A stretch of 64,000 nt of DNA from Bacteroidota bacterium. GTDB lineage: Bacteria > Bacteroidota > Bacteroidia > Flavobacteriales_F > PHOS-HE28. The DNA lies in NCBI GenBank assembly GCA_023418095.1, contig JAEZDL010000075.1:1-64000 (forward strand). Reading direction: 5' to 3'. The notes under the pieces were generated by a model. It saw nothing but the letters and a program-made list of their open reading frames with translations. It had not been told where the DNA came from and ran no database searches. The translations under genes and the position numbers were made by a program. Positions 44,291 to 54,262 of this stretch are shown here, piece after piece (position 1 is the first letter of the stretch; the number at the start of each line of letters is the position of its first letter).

Positions 44291-47289
44291 GGTCGCACTT
44301 TTCGAAGTGCACGCGTGGGATCGAACTTCTCGAACGTTAGAACAAATCGGATCCGATCGGCAACATCACGTCCGGCAAATTTTTCCTGGTCGGCAATGCG
44401 TTCGGATACGACCAGCGGGAACCAAACCTCCATCTGGTCGCGGATCAGCTGGATCCCAAGGCCACCTTCCATGAATGATGAGGTCGTATTGCGGATCTCC
44501 GTGGGCTGGCCGGGAACGGTTACCGAAGTGCGTGAAGGTGTGAGCCCCCAACTGCCAAAGATCGAGATCGGGAAGGGGATAGGCAGATCGAGCTCGGCGT
44601 TCACAGCCCCGATCCAGCTATCCGATCCAGCGAAGAACGGCGTTTTGAAAGCACCCTGTTGCTTGTTGAACTGTCTGCCGAAAGCATCCGTGTCATAACG
44701 GCCACGCTCAAGATAGACGTGATCGAAGAGCATGTCCTGCGGCCCCCAACTCAATTGCCAGGTCTCCAATTGATCGAGAAAGAAATTATCATCCTTCCAC
44801 AGGAAGGAACCGACGAACGCGCGAAGGCGAAGTTGGTCCTTTCGTTTGTTATATGTGGATCCGTATCCGATCTCAAGTGATGTCCGGAAAAAGGTTTCAC
44901 TAACTGTAAAATTTGATTTAATCGTTGCTGGGAGGAGAGCGGCATTGTTGATAGCAGAGTAAATTAGATCCAGATAAAAGTGTTCATCGTAATAATCCCA
45001 TTTTCGTCCTTCTCTATTTGAGAACTGCGAATCATAACCAATGTACACTGAGCGCAATTGGATCTGATGATTCCAAGGTCGAGAGAGAGGGTCACGAGCA
45101 ATATCAAGGATCAAGCTAGGTGAAAGCTTGAAATACCGTTGAGAGATCGAGTCCGTGTCGAATGTTGATGCCGATCGAGCGTTCAGTGCAATGCCAATGT
45201 TCTGGAAGATCCGGCTGCGCATGCGATCGAAATGATGTTCGATCCTGGCGCCGCCGATGATCCGTTCACTGTTGAACGCATACATCGGTGCAACGATCCA
45301 TTCCGTGCGCTGCGAAGGGAAATGATAGTTGTGCAGACCGAGCCCGAGATGCCAGCCGTCGTGGCCATTGCGGGCGATCAACGGTGTCCAATAGATCGAA
45401 CTCCGATCGTGCTTTTCGATACCTGAAAGAAATCCGAAGTGAGGAAGGTTCCATCTTCGGAAAATTCCGGAAGCGCCGATCTGGTTGTTGCGCCGATCGA
45501 TATCGAGCGTTCGTTGATCATGATCGATGCACGCCACATCAGCATCTGCCCAAGGCAGCTTGGCCGAACCTTTTCCGGCCACTCCGTCGATCCATGTCGT
45601 ACCGAGCAACGCGGTGTCCTTCCAGGCGGAGATCGGAAATGGGATAGCGAATGATGTTTTGTTCGCGTACTTGAGCTGATCGCCGTTCAGCTTTTCAGCC
45701 TTTAGATCGATCTTTTCCTCTGAACAGATCAAGCCATTGAAAACCCAGCCGAGATCCCTTCCACTTTCACGTTCGAAGACGGCCTTCACATCCGCAGGTG
45801 AAGGATGCCTGAACTTCCATTCATCGAAATACGCGCGCATGCACCGATCGAAGATCTCTGCGCCGAGGTAGGCGAAGAGGTGATCGAATACCATGGCGGT
45901 CTTTGAATACACGATCCCACCATAATTCAGCATCGTGAAGTCAGTGGAATGCTTGCAGATCGGCTGATCCAAGTTCCTTCGTGCATTGATCCGGTACATC
46001 GCCTCGCTCTGGAACCTGTGACCGTCCTTGATCCCCTTCGTGAGGTTTCGCAGCAAAGGCGCATCGATCGTGATCCCACCATCCGGATAGCGCTCGCGCA
46101 TGTAGCGCAGTTCCACGAAACTGTTCATGCCCTCGTCCATCCATGGATGTTCACGTTCATTGCTCGCGAGGATACCATAGAACCAATTGTGGCCCACTTC
46201 ATGCGCGATCACATTGTCCAGCGATTCCTTGCTGCCCATGTTCCCGATGATGGTGATCATGGGATATTCCATTCCACCACCAGCGCTGATCGTGCCGTCG
46301 ATCGCGGTGCACGCATCGTACGGATAATCACCGACCCATTCGCTGTAAAGCCGTACGCTTTCGTTCACGTACTCGATCGAATTCTCCCAAAGCGCCGCGT
46401 TCTTCGGCGTGAACATCGTGTACGTGTCGATAGTTCTGCCGCTGCGCAGAAGTGTCACACTTCCTTTCCGGACGATGAATCGCTTATCCGCGAACCAACC
46501 GAAATCGTGAATGCTATCCTGAATGAACCGGATCGTTTTTGTCGCCGGATCGGAAGGAGGGAAAGGATTGTCCGAATTGTTCGCTTCGCGCGTTGCGCGA
46601 TCACTCAGGAACGCCTTCTCTTCTTCAGTCTGAAGAATGCCAGTTGCACCTACCACGTAGTTCTTCGGAAGAGTGATCGAAACATCGAAACTGCCGAATT
46701 CGCTGTAGAATTCGCCCTGCGTGAGGTACGGCATCGCGTGCCAGCCATCCTTATCGAACACCGCTGGTTTCGGATACCATTGCGTGATGTGGTAAGCTTG
46801 ACCAGTGTGTCCAAGACGTGAATAACGGCTGTGCGGGATCTTCACCCGGAACGGCGTTGTGATCGTGATCGATGATCCTGATGCGAGTGAAGAATTGAGC
46901 TTGATCCAAGCGATATCCGGATGTTCTTCGTGAAGGGCCCAGGTCAACGCTTCGCCGGCCGATCGGAAATCAAGGCTGTCGATCCGGCCGCGATCTTTTT
47001 CGCTTGCGAAATGGAGCTTCACGTTGCCCATCCGCATCAACTGCTTGTCCAGCGCGGTGTTCGGTTCCGAGTAAGCGTTCGGCCACAGATGCATCCAGAT
47101 CGTATCGAGCGCGATCGGGCTGTTGTTCGTGTAGGTGAATTCCTGTTGCGCGTGAAGAACGTGTGTCACATCATCGAGCGAAACGGTGATCACCTGATCA
47201 ACCTTCTGCTGGAAGTATCCCTGCGGAAAAAGAATGAGCGGGCTGATCATCAACCCGCTCACCACGATCGATCTCAACAGCTGGATCAT
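44287..47289 (-). CDS. M1 metallopeptidase fused to a C-terminal beta-strand-rich (barrel-like) region
   Basis: A 1000-aa exported protein. Signal peptide about 1-24. An M1-type peptidase domain (about 30-560) has GGGMEYPMITII (337-348), the zinc motif HEVGH (363-367) and Glu386 in WMDEGMNSF. Residues from about 630 to 1000 are a series of amphipathic strands with many aromatic residues (GWHLGLGLHNYHF, LRLRAFVGSFLWKD, FPISIFGSWGLTPS), resembling an outer-membrane barrel. No T9SS sorting domain is present, consistent with membrane anchoring by the barrel itself. Start and stop both overlap neighbours by four bases. Confidence 0.8.
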   Translation of the reverse strand: MIQLLRSIVVSGLMISPLILFPQGYFQQKVDQVITVSLDDVTHVLHAQQEFTYTNNSPIALDTIWMHLWPNAYSEPNTALDKQLMRMGNVKLHFASEKDRGRIDSLDFRSAGEALTWALHEEHPDIAWIKLNSSLASGSSITITTPFRVKIPHSRYSRLGHTGQAYHITQWYPKPAVFDKDGWHAMPYLTQGEFYSEFGSFDVSITLPKNYVVGATGILQTEEEKAFLSDRATREANNSDNPFPPSDPATKTIRFIQDSIHDFGWFADKRFIVRKGSVTLLRSGRTIDTYTMFTPKNAALWENSIEYVNESVRLYSEWVGDYPYDACTAIDGTISAGGGMEYPMITIIGNMGSKESLDNVIAHEVGHNWFYGILASNEREHPWMDEGMNSFVELRYMRERYPDGGITIDAPLLRNLTKGIKDGHRFQSEAMYRINARRNLDQPICKHSTDFTMLNYGGIVYSKTAMVFDHLFAYLGAEIFDRCMRAYFDEWKFRHPSPADVKAVFERESGRDLGWVFNGLICSEEKIDLKAEKLNGDQLKYANKTSFAIPFPISAWKDTALLGTTWIDGVAGKGSAKLPWADADVACIDHDQRTLDIDRRNNQIGASGIFRRWNLPHFGFLSGIEKHDRSSIYWTPLIARNGHDGWHLGLGLHNYHFPSQRTEWIVAPMYAFNSERIIGGARIEHHFDRMRSRIFQNIGIALNARSASTFDTDSISQRYFKLSPSLILDIARDPLSRPWNHQIQLRSVYIGYDSQFSNREGRKWDYYDEHFYLDLIYSAINNAALLPATIKSNFTVSETFFRTSLEIGYGSTYNKRKDQLRLRAFVGSFLWKDDNFFLDQLETWQLSWGPQDMLFDHVYLERGRYDTDAFGRQFNKQQGAFKTPFFAGSDSWIGAVNAELDLPIPFPISIFGSWGLTPSRTSVTVPGQPTEIRNTTSSFMEGGLGIQLIRDQMEVWFPLVVSERIADQEKFAGRDVADRIRFVLTFEKFDPTRALRKVRP

Positions 47290-48437
47290 GACCCGAAGAT
47301 CTGCGAAAGCTTCGCATCAAGATCATGGGCGCGCAAACCTTTTTCAAGGATCTTCCCTTCGCGATCAACGAGAACCGTGAACGGAATGCTTTGTACACCG
47401 TATTCCTGCGCCGCCGCGTTCTGCCAGAAGCCAAGGTCGCTCACGTGTTTCCATGGAAGGCCATCCTGTTGGATCGCACCGATCCACGCGTTGTGATCTC
47501 GATCGAGCGAAACGCCGAGGATCTCGAATCCTTTGCCTTTGAATTTGTTGTACACCTGCTTCACCGCAGGATTTTCGATCCGGCATGGACGGCACCAGCT
47601 CGCCCAGAAATCGATGAGCACCACTTTTCCGCGAAGCTGGCTCAGGGCGAACGTGCCGCCATCGGGAGTTTGCTGACGGATCTCGGGCGCTTCACTTCCG
47701 ATCTGCAGAAAGCTTTCCAGCCGCTTCATCTCTTCTTCCTGCGCTTTCAGTGCAAGCATCTGCTGTTCCTGCTGATCCACACGCTGGCGGAATTGCGCGA
47801 AGAAACCAGATCCCGGCATCACCTTTCGCAGATCGTCACGGACCTTTCGATATAGATCGAATTCTTTCTGCTGATCCAACCGACCGATCGCATTGAGTGC
47901 CGCTGGCGTATTGCTGTTCGCTGACACGAATCCCTTGATATCCTCGTAATGCTGCGCGTTCAGTTCGTTGAACCGCGTGATCACTTCGGTGTTGCCCGGC
48001 TCGGACGACATGCGTTGTCGTAGTGCTGTTCTCTCCCGATCGAATTCCTCCTGTTCCTTTTGCAGTTCCAGTAGTTTCTGTGTGTGTGCCGATCCCTCTA
48101 CACTACGCGGATGATCGAGCGAATCCGCATGTGCTGTGAGAGTCAGGTTCTCCGTGCTGTCCAACGCAACGATCAATTGCGCATCGCCAACGGTGATCCG
48201 GTAGAAATCCAGAGGCAACGGCGAAAGACCGATCGTTCCCTTTCCGTCGCTGTCCAATTCCACGGAATCAACATGGAAGGGACGGTTGTTCTGGAACTTG
48301 TCGAAATAGGCCATTTTACCACCCCCACCTTCGATATGAAGTTCGATCGTGCTGCCTCCGCGATCTTTCTGTTCGCCACAGCCAGAAATGAGCGCTGTGA
48401 TCGCGATCACCATTGAAATGCTTCTCATTGTTCTCAT
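47286..48437 (-). CDS. TlpA-like thiol-disulfide oxidoreductase lipoprotein
   Basis: A 383-aa lipoprotein (lipobox LISGC, C20). The N-terminal 100 residues resemble the DUF4369-type domain found before thioredoxin modules in Bacteroidota; 120-245 is a charged helical linker; 245-383 is a thioredoxin/redoxin domain with active site WCRPC (C282, C285) and the cis-Pro region VQSIPFTVLVD. Probably a periplasmic reductase facing cell-envelope proteins. Overlaps gatB upstream and the M1/barrel gene downstream by four bases each. Confidence 0.9.
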   Translation of the reverse strand: MRTMRSISMVIAITALISGCGEQKDRGGSTIELHIEGGGGKMAYFDKFQNNRPFHVDSVELDSDGKGTIGLSPLPLDFYRITVGDAQLIVALDSTENLTLTAHADSLDHPRSVEGSAHTQKLLELQKEQEEFDRERTALRQRMSSEPGNTEVITRFNELNAQHYEDIKGFVSANSNTPAALNAIGRLDQQKEFDLYRKVRDDLRKVMPGSGFFAQFRQRVDQQEQQMLALKAQEEEMKRLESFLQIGSEAPEIRQQTPDGGTFALSQLRGKVVLIDFWASWCRPCRIENPAVKQVYNKFKGKGFEILGVSLDRDHNAWIGAIQQDGLPWKHVSDLGFWQNAAAQEYGVQSIPFTVLVDREGKILEKGLRAHDLDAKLSQIFGS

Positions 48438-49912
48438 TGTTCCGCCAACATTCTGCTTACCACTTCGTTCACTCGTTTTGGATCGCTCTTGCCTTTGGTG
48501 CCTTTCATCACTTCGCCCATGAAGAGGCCGAGCAATCCCTTGTTGCCTTTGCGGTACGCTTCCACTTTTTCAGGATAACGCGCCATCGCTTCCTTCATGA
48601 TGCTCTCGATAAGATCCTCGCGTGTTTCCTGCAACAGATCGTGCTTCGTTGCGAGATCCATCGCCGATCCTTCGGTGTGCTGGAGCATCAGCGGAAAAAG
48701 CTTCTGGCTTGCGACCGTATGGTTCACCTTGTTCTGGTCGATCAGCTCGATCAGTTCCGCAAGCCGATCGGCCTTGATCGGAAAACTTTCGATCGGCAGG
48801 CCTTTCTCGTTCATCCAGCTGCGCACATCGCCCATCACCCAATTCGCAGCGCCTTTGAAGTTTTTCGTGCGCGCGATCAGATCTTCATAATAGAGCGCGG
48901 TCGCTTTATCGTCGGTGAGGATCGATGCATCGTACTCGCTCAGGCCAAGCTTTTGCGTGTACTTCTCGCGCAGTTCACGCGGCAGCGGTGGCATTTCCTT
49001 CCTGATCTTTTCCTTCTGTTCCTCCGTTACGGTCAAAGGTTGAAGATCGGGTTCGGGGAAGTATCGGTAATCGTGCGCGAGCTCCTTGCTTCGCATATTC
49101 ACCGTTGTGCCTTTTGCCGCATCGAACGTGCGTGTCTGCATTTCGATCGTGCCGCCAGCCTCCAGGACCTCGCTCTGCCGTTGCGCCTCGAATTCGATCG
49201 CGCGCATCACGTTGCGGAAGCTGTTCATGTTCTTCACTTCGCAACGCGTCCCGAATTTTTCCGATCCTTTTGGCCGCAGGCTGATGTTCGCATCGCAACG
49301 CAGACTTCCTTCTTCCATATTGCCATCGCAGATGTCGAGGTAGCGCACCAACCGGCGGATCTCCACGAGGTAATCGTATGCTTCCTGACCGCTGCGGATG
49401 TCGGGCTCGCTGACGATCTCCACCAGCGGAACCCCGGCGCGGTTCAGGTCCACAAGTGTGTTGAACGGATCGACATCATGGATGCTTTTTCCCGCATCTT
49501 CCTCCATGTGGATCCGTGTGATCCCGATGCGCTTCTCTGTCATTCCAGCCTTTGAGCCGGAATCGCTGGAGACCGGGATCATCACAAAGCCTTTCGTGCA
49601 GATCGGAGTGTTGTCCTGCGTGATCTGGTAGCCTTTCGGCAGATCGGGATAGAAGTAGTTCTTGCGCGCGAAATGCATCCACGGCGCGATCGTGCAATTC
49701 GTTGCGAGGCCAAGGCGGATCGCATGTTCAACCACCTTTTTGTTCACTACCGGAAGTGTTCCCGGATGTCCGAGCGAGACAACGCTTACGTTCGTGTTCG
49801 GGTGATCGCCATACGCGTTTGGATCGTCGCTGTACGCCTTGCTTTCGGTGATCAGCTGCGCGTGCACCTCAAGCCCGACGACCAATTCCCACTTTTCAGA
49901 CCAATGGCTCAT
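48434..49912 (-). CDS. gatB: Asp-tRNA(Asn)/Glu-tRNA(Gln) amidotransferase subunit B
   Basis: A 492-aa GatB: WELVVGLEVHAQLITESKAY, the HFARKNYFYPDLPKGYQITQ segment, DVNPF-like DVDPFNTLVDLNRAGVPLVE, and the C-terminal YqeY/tail domain ending RVNEVVSRMLAEQ. It transfers ammonia to misacylated Glu-tRNA(Gln) or Asp-tRNA(Asn) in the GatCAB complex. gatA and gatC are not adjacent. It sits inside an otherwise envelope-related overlapping unit. Confidence 0.96.
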   Translation of the reverse strand: MSHWSEKWELVVGLEVHAQLITESKAYSDDPNAYGDHPNTNVSVVSLGHPGTLPVVNKKVVEHAIRLGLATNCTIAPWMHFARKNYFYPDLPKGYQITQDNTPICTKGFVMIPVSSDSGSKAGMTEKRIGITRIHMEEDAGKSIHDVDPFNTLVDLNRAGVPLVEIVSEPDIRSGQEAYDYLVEIRRLVRYLDICDGNMEEGSLRCDANISLRPKGSEKFGTRCEVKNMNSFRNVMRAIEFEAQRQSEVLEAGGTIEMQTRTFDAAKGTTVNMRSKELAHDYRYFPEPDLQPLTVTEEQKEKIRKEMPPLPRELREKYTQKLGLSEYDASILTDDKATALYYEDLIARTKNFKGAANWVMGDVRSWMNEKGLPIESFPIKADRLAELIELIDQNKVNHTVASQKLFPLMLQHTEGSAMDLATKHDLLQETREDLIESIMKEAMARYPEKVEAYRKGNKGLLGLFMGEVMKGTKGKSDPKRVNEVVSRMLAEQ

Positions 49913-51273
49913 TCTTCGCTCTTGATGATGCGTTGTGTGAAACGCGAACCTTCTGATTCGATCGAAATGAGATACACGCCATTCCGGAGATCACGAAGAT
50001 CGAGTTGAAGTGCGGATCGCACCGATCCGATCGATCGAACCGATCGGCCGGAAGCATCACGTATTTCGATGTTCGCTTCCTTCATCGATCGCAATGGGAT
50101 AACATCCATCGCGCCGGACGTGATCGTGGGACGAATGAGGAAAGGCGCGCCTTGCTGATCCTGGATTGAAGTATTGTCTTCCACTTCAAGGATCCACAGG
50201 CCGGTCTGCATATCGCTCACCAGAATGTTGCCCGAAGGCAGGTAAGGATACACGCCCCATGCGCCATGGTAATTCTCATGCGGCGCCACACTGGTATCGT
50301 AGAAACCGATCAACACCGGTTGCAGCGGATCGGTCGCATCCCAGAGCCAGTAACCATCCTGGTAATACGCCACGTGAACGCGATCGCCGGTGAAGAACGG
50401 ATTGTGAACGATGGACATTGGATCGAGACCGGTGGTTACCGTTGAGATCACCTGCAGATCGGAAAGATCCGTGGCATCCACGAATTTCAGCGGCGATCCG
50501 TGCGTTTCATCGGCCATCACGTAAAGTGTTCCGGCATCGTTCATCCAACCACTGTGGTTGTAGCCTTCGCCGGGATAATCGGTAAGCGAACCGAGTAGGA
50601 TCGGATCGTTGATGTCGGTGAAATCGATCACGTGCATTCCATCCTCATCGTTGCACCAAACAATGTTGTCGCGAACGAAACAATCGTGCACATAACCCAC
50701 CGTGTTCCCCCACCACGGAATGTCCGCTTCGCAATCCAACAGAAGTGTAGGTGAGGCCGGATCGGCGATCGAATAGATCGAGAAGTGATCGGTGCCACCG
50801 TTCGTGTACAACCGTGCGTTCAGCGTATCGATCTGGATGTTGTGTGCGCGTACGAAAAGCTCGTCGCTGTCGTAAACAAGATGGATCGAATCCGGCAGGT
50901 ATTGCAGATCCATGATCTGCAGCGAGCTCGCGCCCTGATCGCACGTGGCGTACAAGTGACCGGCGTAGGTCTTGTAATCGCGGTGGATCACACCTTCTCC
51001 ACTGAACCGGCCGAGAACATGATCGATAAGAACAGTGTTCTCCGGATCAGTGACATCGAAAACATGAACGCCTAAAGTGCTTCCGAGGAAGGCGTATTCA
51101 CGGCCATTCGCAGCATAACCCCACACATCGTTGTATTGATTGTTCATGGCCGCAAAACCGATCGGTATCTGCGGATCATCCCAATTGAAAAGGCTTCGAA
51201 CATTCAGGCTATCCTGCGCCAAAGCCGGAAAACCGATCAGGGTCGAAAAGAGAGTGAGGATCTTTTGCATCAT
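49909..51273 (-). CDS. Choice-of-anchor B family protein with T9SS type A signal
   Basis: A 454-aa exported protein. Signal peptide ends FPALAQ. The body contains propeller-type LVIVD-like repeats characteristic of the choice-of-anchor B family (NDVWGYAANGREYAFLGSTL, GVHVFDVTDPENTVLIDHV, GHLYATCDQGASSLQIMDL). The final 70 or so residues resemble a type A sorting domain (NIEIRDASGRSVRSIG, LRDLRNGVYLISIESEG). It is therefore probably cell-surface bound or released. Function unknown. Coupled by overlap to PNP upstream and gatB downstream. Confidence 0.87.
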   Translation of the reverse strand: MMQKILTLFSTLIGFPALAQDSLNVRSLFNWDDPQIPIGFAAMNNQYNDVWGYAANGREYAFLGSTLGVHVFDVTDPENTVLIDHVLGRFSGEGVIHRDYKTYAGHLYATCDQGASSLQIMDLQYLPDSIHLVYDSDELFVRAHNIQIDTLNARLYTNGGTDHFSIYSIADPASPTLLLDCEADIPWWGNTVGYVHDCFVRDNIVWCNDEDGMHVIDFTDINDPILLGSLTDYPGEGYNHSGWMNDAGTLYVMADETHGSPLKFVDATDLSDLQVISTVTTGLDPMSIVHNPFFTGDRVHVAYYQDGYWLWDATDPLQPVLIGFYDTSVAPHENYHGAWGVYPYLPSGNILVSDMQTGLWILEVEDNTSIQDQQGAPFLIRPTITSGAMDVIPLRSMKEANIEIRDASGRSVRSIGSVRSALQLDLRDLRNGVYLISIESEGSRFTQRIIKSEE

Positions 51274-52082
51274 GTTGAAGCGATCAGTTCCTTGAAGATC
51301 AACGTGAGTTTCGGTTCGGCCATTTCGGCGACGCGTTGAACGATCTCATGCGTCGTCACTTCGATCTTTCCGGGTACGCCAAGATCGGTGATCACAGCGA
51401 TACCGAAACACGGGATCTTCATGTGTCGCGCGGCGATCACTTCAGGAACGGTGCTCATTCCAACGGCATCGCCGCCGATCGCGCGTACATAGCGGTATTC
51501 CGCAGGCGTTTCCAGCGTTGGTCCGGTAAGTCCCACATACGTTCCGTTGATCACCTTGATGCTGTTCTCCGCCGCGATCGCCTTGGCCTTTTCGATCAGC
51601 CTGCGATCGTACGGTTCGCTCATGTCAGGAAAACGCGTCCCGAGTTCATCAATGTTGGGCCCGATCAGCGGGTTGGGGAACAGATTGATGTGATCGGTGA
51701 TGATCATAAGATCACCCACTTCCATTTCTGGATCCACACCGCCGCATGCGTTGCTGAGGAAAAGCCGCTTGATCCCGAGCAGTTTCATCACCCGCACCGG
51801 CAGCACGACCTCGGCCATGCTGTAGCCTTCGTAATAATGAAAGCGGCCCTGCATGGCCACGACGGGTTTTCCCGCAAGAAAGCCGAACAACAATTTTCCC
51901 GGATGTCCTTCCACCGTGCTTAGCGGGAATTCCGGGATCTGCGCGTATGGGATAGAATACTTCACATCGATCTCTTCCCCCAACTTGCTAAGGCCGGTGC
52001 CGAGAATGATGCCGGTCTCAGGTACGAAGCCGCCGGTGGTCTCCTTCAGATGTTCAGCTATGCGCTGGATCTTTTGCAACAT
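51270..52082 (-). CDS. Purine-nucleoside phosphorylase, trimeric type
   Basis: A 270-aa enzyme of the PNP/MTAP family: GIILGTGLSKLGEEI, the phosphate-binding MQGRFHYYEGYSMAEV, FLSNACGGVDPEMEVGDLMI, and YVGLTGPTLETPAEYR. It splits purine nucleosides with phosphate for salvage. Length and motifs fit the type I (PunA-like) group. The start overlaps the lpxK coding end by 29 bases. Confidence 0.95.
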   Translation of the reverse strand: MLQKIQRIAEHLKETTGGFVPETGIILGTGLSKLGEEIDVKYSIPYAQIPEFPLSTVEGHPGKLLFGFLAGKPVVAMQGRFHYYEGYSMAEVVLPVRVMKLLGIKRLFLSNACGGVDPEMEVGDLMIITDHINLFPNPLIGPNIDELGTRFPDMSEPYDRRLIEKAKAIAAENSIKVINGTYVGLTGPTLETPAEYRYVRAIGGDAVGMSTVPEVIAARHMKIPCFGIAVITDLGVPGKIEVTTHEIVQRVAEMAEPKLTLIFKELIAST

Positions 52083-53109
52083 GTTCTTTTATCAAGGCTG
52101 AGAATCGATCAGGATCGTTCAAGATCACCGCACGCATGCCGATCACCGCGATGGATATGCCGCTCAAATGCCCTGCGGCGATGTGGGGACGTAATCGAAC
52201 AGCATCTTTTTCCGTGGTGACCAGCACCTTCCGATCGGGTGCAAATCTACTCCATCGCTCCTGCAGGCGCCGCAGATCGTGCGGGGTGAAGTAATGGTGA
52301 TCGCGAAAGGCCACATGTTCGATTCGTGAAGCGAACGAGCGCAAATGTTGCACGAGCGGAGCTGGATCGGCGATCGCGGTTACCAGCAATACGTTCGGCG
52401 TGGTCTGCAGATCGATGGTGCCATCATCCTCGATCCGTTTCGGTGGACCATATTCGATCGCACTGAAGAAAAGTTGCTGATCCGAGGAGAGATGAAGATC
52501 GCTTCTCCATTTCTGGATCTGTTCCTTTGATGGAAGAGCTGGACATTTCGTAACGATCACGACCTGCGCCGCGTTCGATCTGGAAGGCAGATCGCGCAAA
52601 CTCCCGGCGGGCAAAAGTCTGTCCCGGTTCCACGGCCGATCGAATTTGGTGAGCAGTATGTTCAGCGAAGCATCCAGCTTCCGGTGTTGGAACGCATCAT
52701 CCAGAACGACCGCTTTCAACTCTGGAACGAGCTGCCGCATCGATCGGATCGCATGAACGCGATCAACCCCGACAAAAACGCGCGCCGAAGGAAATTTCAA
52801 CTTCAATTGAAGCGGCTCGTCACCGGAAATTTCGGGTCTCTCGTTCGGTCTGATCTCACGAAGCGCGATGCCTTTTCGGCCATAACCGCGGCTAAGCGTG
52901 GCGATCGGTGAGGTGGCTTCAAGAATGCGCAACACGAGTTCGACATGCGGGGTCTTACCCGTACCGCCAAGTGCAAGATTTCCGACCACGATCGTGGGGA
53001 TCGGCAATTGCTCGCTTTTCAGAAAGGATCGGTCGTAGAGCCAATGCCTTAACCGCAGCACCGTTGAATAGAGCAACGCAAAAGGGGCGAGCAGGATCCG
53101 GCGAAGCAT
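52054..53109 (-). CDS. lpxK: Tetraacyldisaccharide 4'-kinase
   Basis: A 351-aa inner-membrane-associated kinase that phosphorylates the lipid A precursor. It has an N-terminal hydrophobic helix (MLRRILLAPFALLYSTVLRL), the P-loop VVGNLALGGTGKTPHVEL, ATLSRGYGRKG and VLDDAFQHRKLDASLNILL. The start at 53109 is chosen over a longer frame because it gives the usual length and follows a CACCTTCG promoter-like site (53117-53124). First gene of the seven-gene overlapping unit that ends with lpxH. Confidence 0.93.
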   Translation of the reverse strand: MLRRILLAPFALLYSTVLRLRHWLYDRSFLKSEQLPIPTIVVGNLALGGTGKTPHVELVLRILEATSPIATLSRGYGRKGIALREIRPNERPEISGDEPLQLKLKFPSARVFVGVDRVHAIRSMRQLVPELKAVVLDDAFQHRKLDASLNILLTKFDRPWNRDRLLPAGSLRDLPSRSNAAQVVIVTKCPALPSKEQIQKWRSDLHLSSDQQLFFSAIEYGPPKRIEDDGTIDLQTTPNVLLVTAIADPAPLVQHLRSFASRIEHVAFRDHHYFTPHDLRRLQERWSRFAPDRKVLVTTEKDAVRLRPHIAAGHLSGISIAVIGMRAVILNDPDRFSALIKEHVAKDPAHS

Positions 53110-53164
53110 CAGGGCGCGAAGGTGCGAAGATGCAGCGATCGATCTGCCTGCGATCTTTGGCAGC

Positions 53165-54259
53165 ATGAAGATCAAGGAACTGATCGCCGCGCTGGAAGCC
53201 ATTGCTCCGGGTTCATTACAGGAGGATTATGATAATTCAGGTTTGCAGGTGGGCGATCCTGAAATGGAGATCGATTCCGCACTGGTCTGCCTGGATGTAA
53301 CGGAGGAAGTGATCCAGGAAGCGGTGGCGAAGCGCGTGAAGCTCGTGATCAGTCATCATCCGCTCATCTTCAGAGGGTTGAAAAGCCTGAGCGGCGGTGG
53401 TTACGTTGAACGCACATTGCTTCTCGCGATCCAGAAAGGCGTGGCGATCTATTCGATCCATACCAACTTGGACAATGTGATCCACGGGGTGAACGGTGAG
53501 ATCGCCAACCGGCTGGGCCTGAAGCCGATCGGAGTGCTGGACCCCAAGCCTGATCAGTTAAGGAAGATCGTGGTGTTCGTTCCGATCGAACATGCTGAAG
53601 CCGTTCGCAGTGCGATGTTCGCGGCCGGCGGGGGAGCGATCGGGAAATACGATGAGTGTAGTTTCAACCTGGAAGGGCAGGGGACTTTCCGGGCGGGAGA
53701 AGGCACCGATCCGTTCGTCGGGGAACCTGGAACGCGGCATGCCGAGGCGGAGATCCGGATAGAAATGATCTACCGCACGCCGCAGGAAGGAGCGATCCTG
53801 GCAGCGATGCGCAACGCCCATCCGTATGAGGAAGTGGCTTGCGACATCTACCTTCTGAAGAATTCCGATCGCCAGATAGGGGCGGGGATCATTGGCGAAT
53901 GGGATGAGGCGTTGGGCGAGATCGAACTACTGGATCGATTAAAGGAGGTCTTCAGGCTGAAGGCATTACGACACACAGCATTCCTCGAAAAGCCCGTGAA
54001 GCGCGTGGCGATCTGCGGGGGATCCGGAGCGTTCCTATTAAAAAAGGCGATCGGGGCGAAGGCCGATGCCTACATCACCGGCGATGTGAAATACCACGAA
54101 TTCTTCGATGCGGACCGGCGCTTGTTGCTGGTGGATATCGGCCATTATGGCAGCGAACAATACACAATGAACTTGATCGAACGGAAAGTACGTGAAAAAT
54201 TCCCTACATTTGCGATCCGTTTGACGGAAACCGTCACGGACCCCATATATCATTACTGA
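53165..54259 (+). CDS. Nif3-like dinuclear metal centre protein
   Basis: A 364-aa member of the NIF3/YqfO (DUF34) family. N- and C-terminal halves make the metal site: LQEDYDNSGLQVGDP, VISHHPLIFRGLKSL, YSIHTNLDNVIHGVNG, and at the end YITGDVKYHEFFD, LLLVDIGHYGSEQY. A PII-like insertion occupies about residues 135-235 (KIVVFVPIEHAEAVRSAMF, HPYEEVACDIY). Biochemical role of the family is not firmly established. Three bases before the zinc-ribbon gene, its usual partner. Confidence 0.94.
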   Translation: MKIKELIAALEAIAPGSLQEDYDNSGLQVGDPEMEIDSALVCLDVTEEVIQEAVAKRVKLVISHHPLIFRGLKSLSGGGYVERTLLLAIQKGVAIYSIHTNLDNVIHGVNGEIANRLGLKPIGVLDPKPDQLRKIVVFVPIEHAEAVRSAMFAAGGGAIGKYDECSFNLEGQGTFRAGEGTDPFVGEPGTRHAEAEIRIEMIYRTPQEGAILAAMRNAHPYEEVACDIYLLKNSDRQIGAGIIGEWDEALGEIELLDRLKEVFRLKALRHTAFLEKPVKRVAICGGSGAFLLKKAIGAKADAYITGDVKYHEFFDADRRLLLVDIGHYGSEQYTMNLIERKVREKFPTFAIRLTETVTDPIYHY

Positions 54260-54262
54260 ACC

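Noticed and set aside
53152..53159. GATCTTTG as a promoter for the Nif3-like gene
   Set aside because: First base deviates from TAnnTTTG and it ends only five bases before the ATG; too weak to list as a feature.
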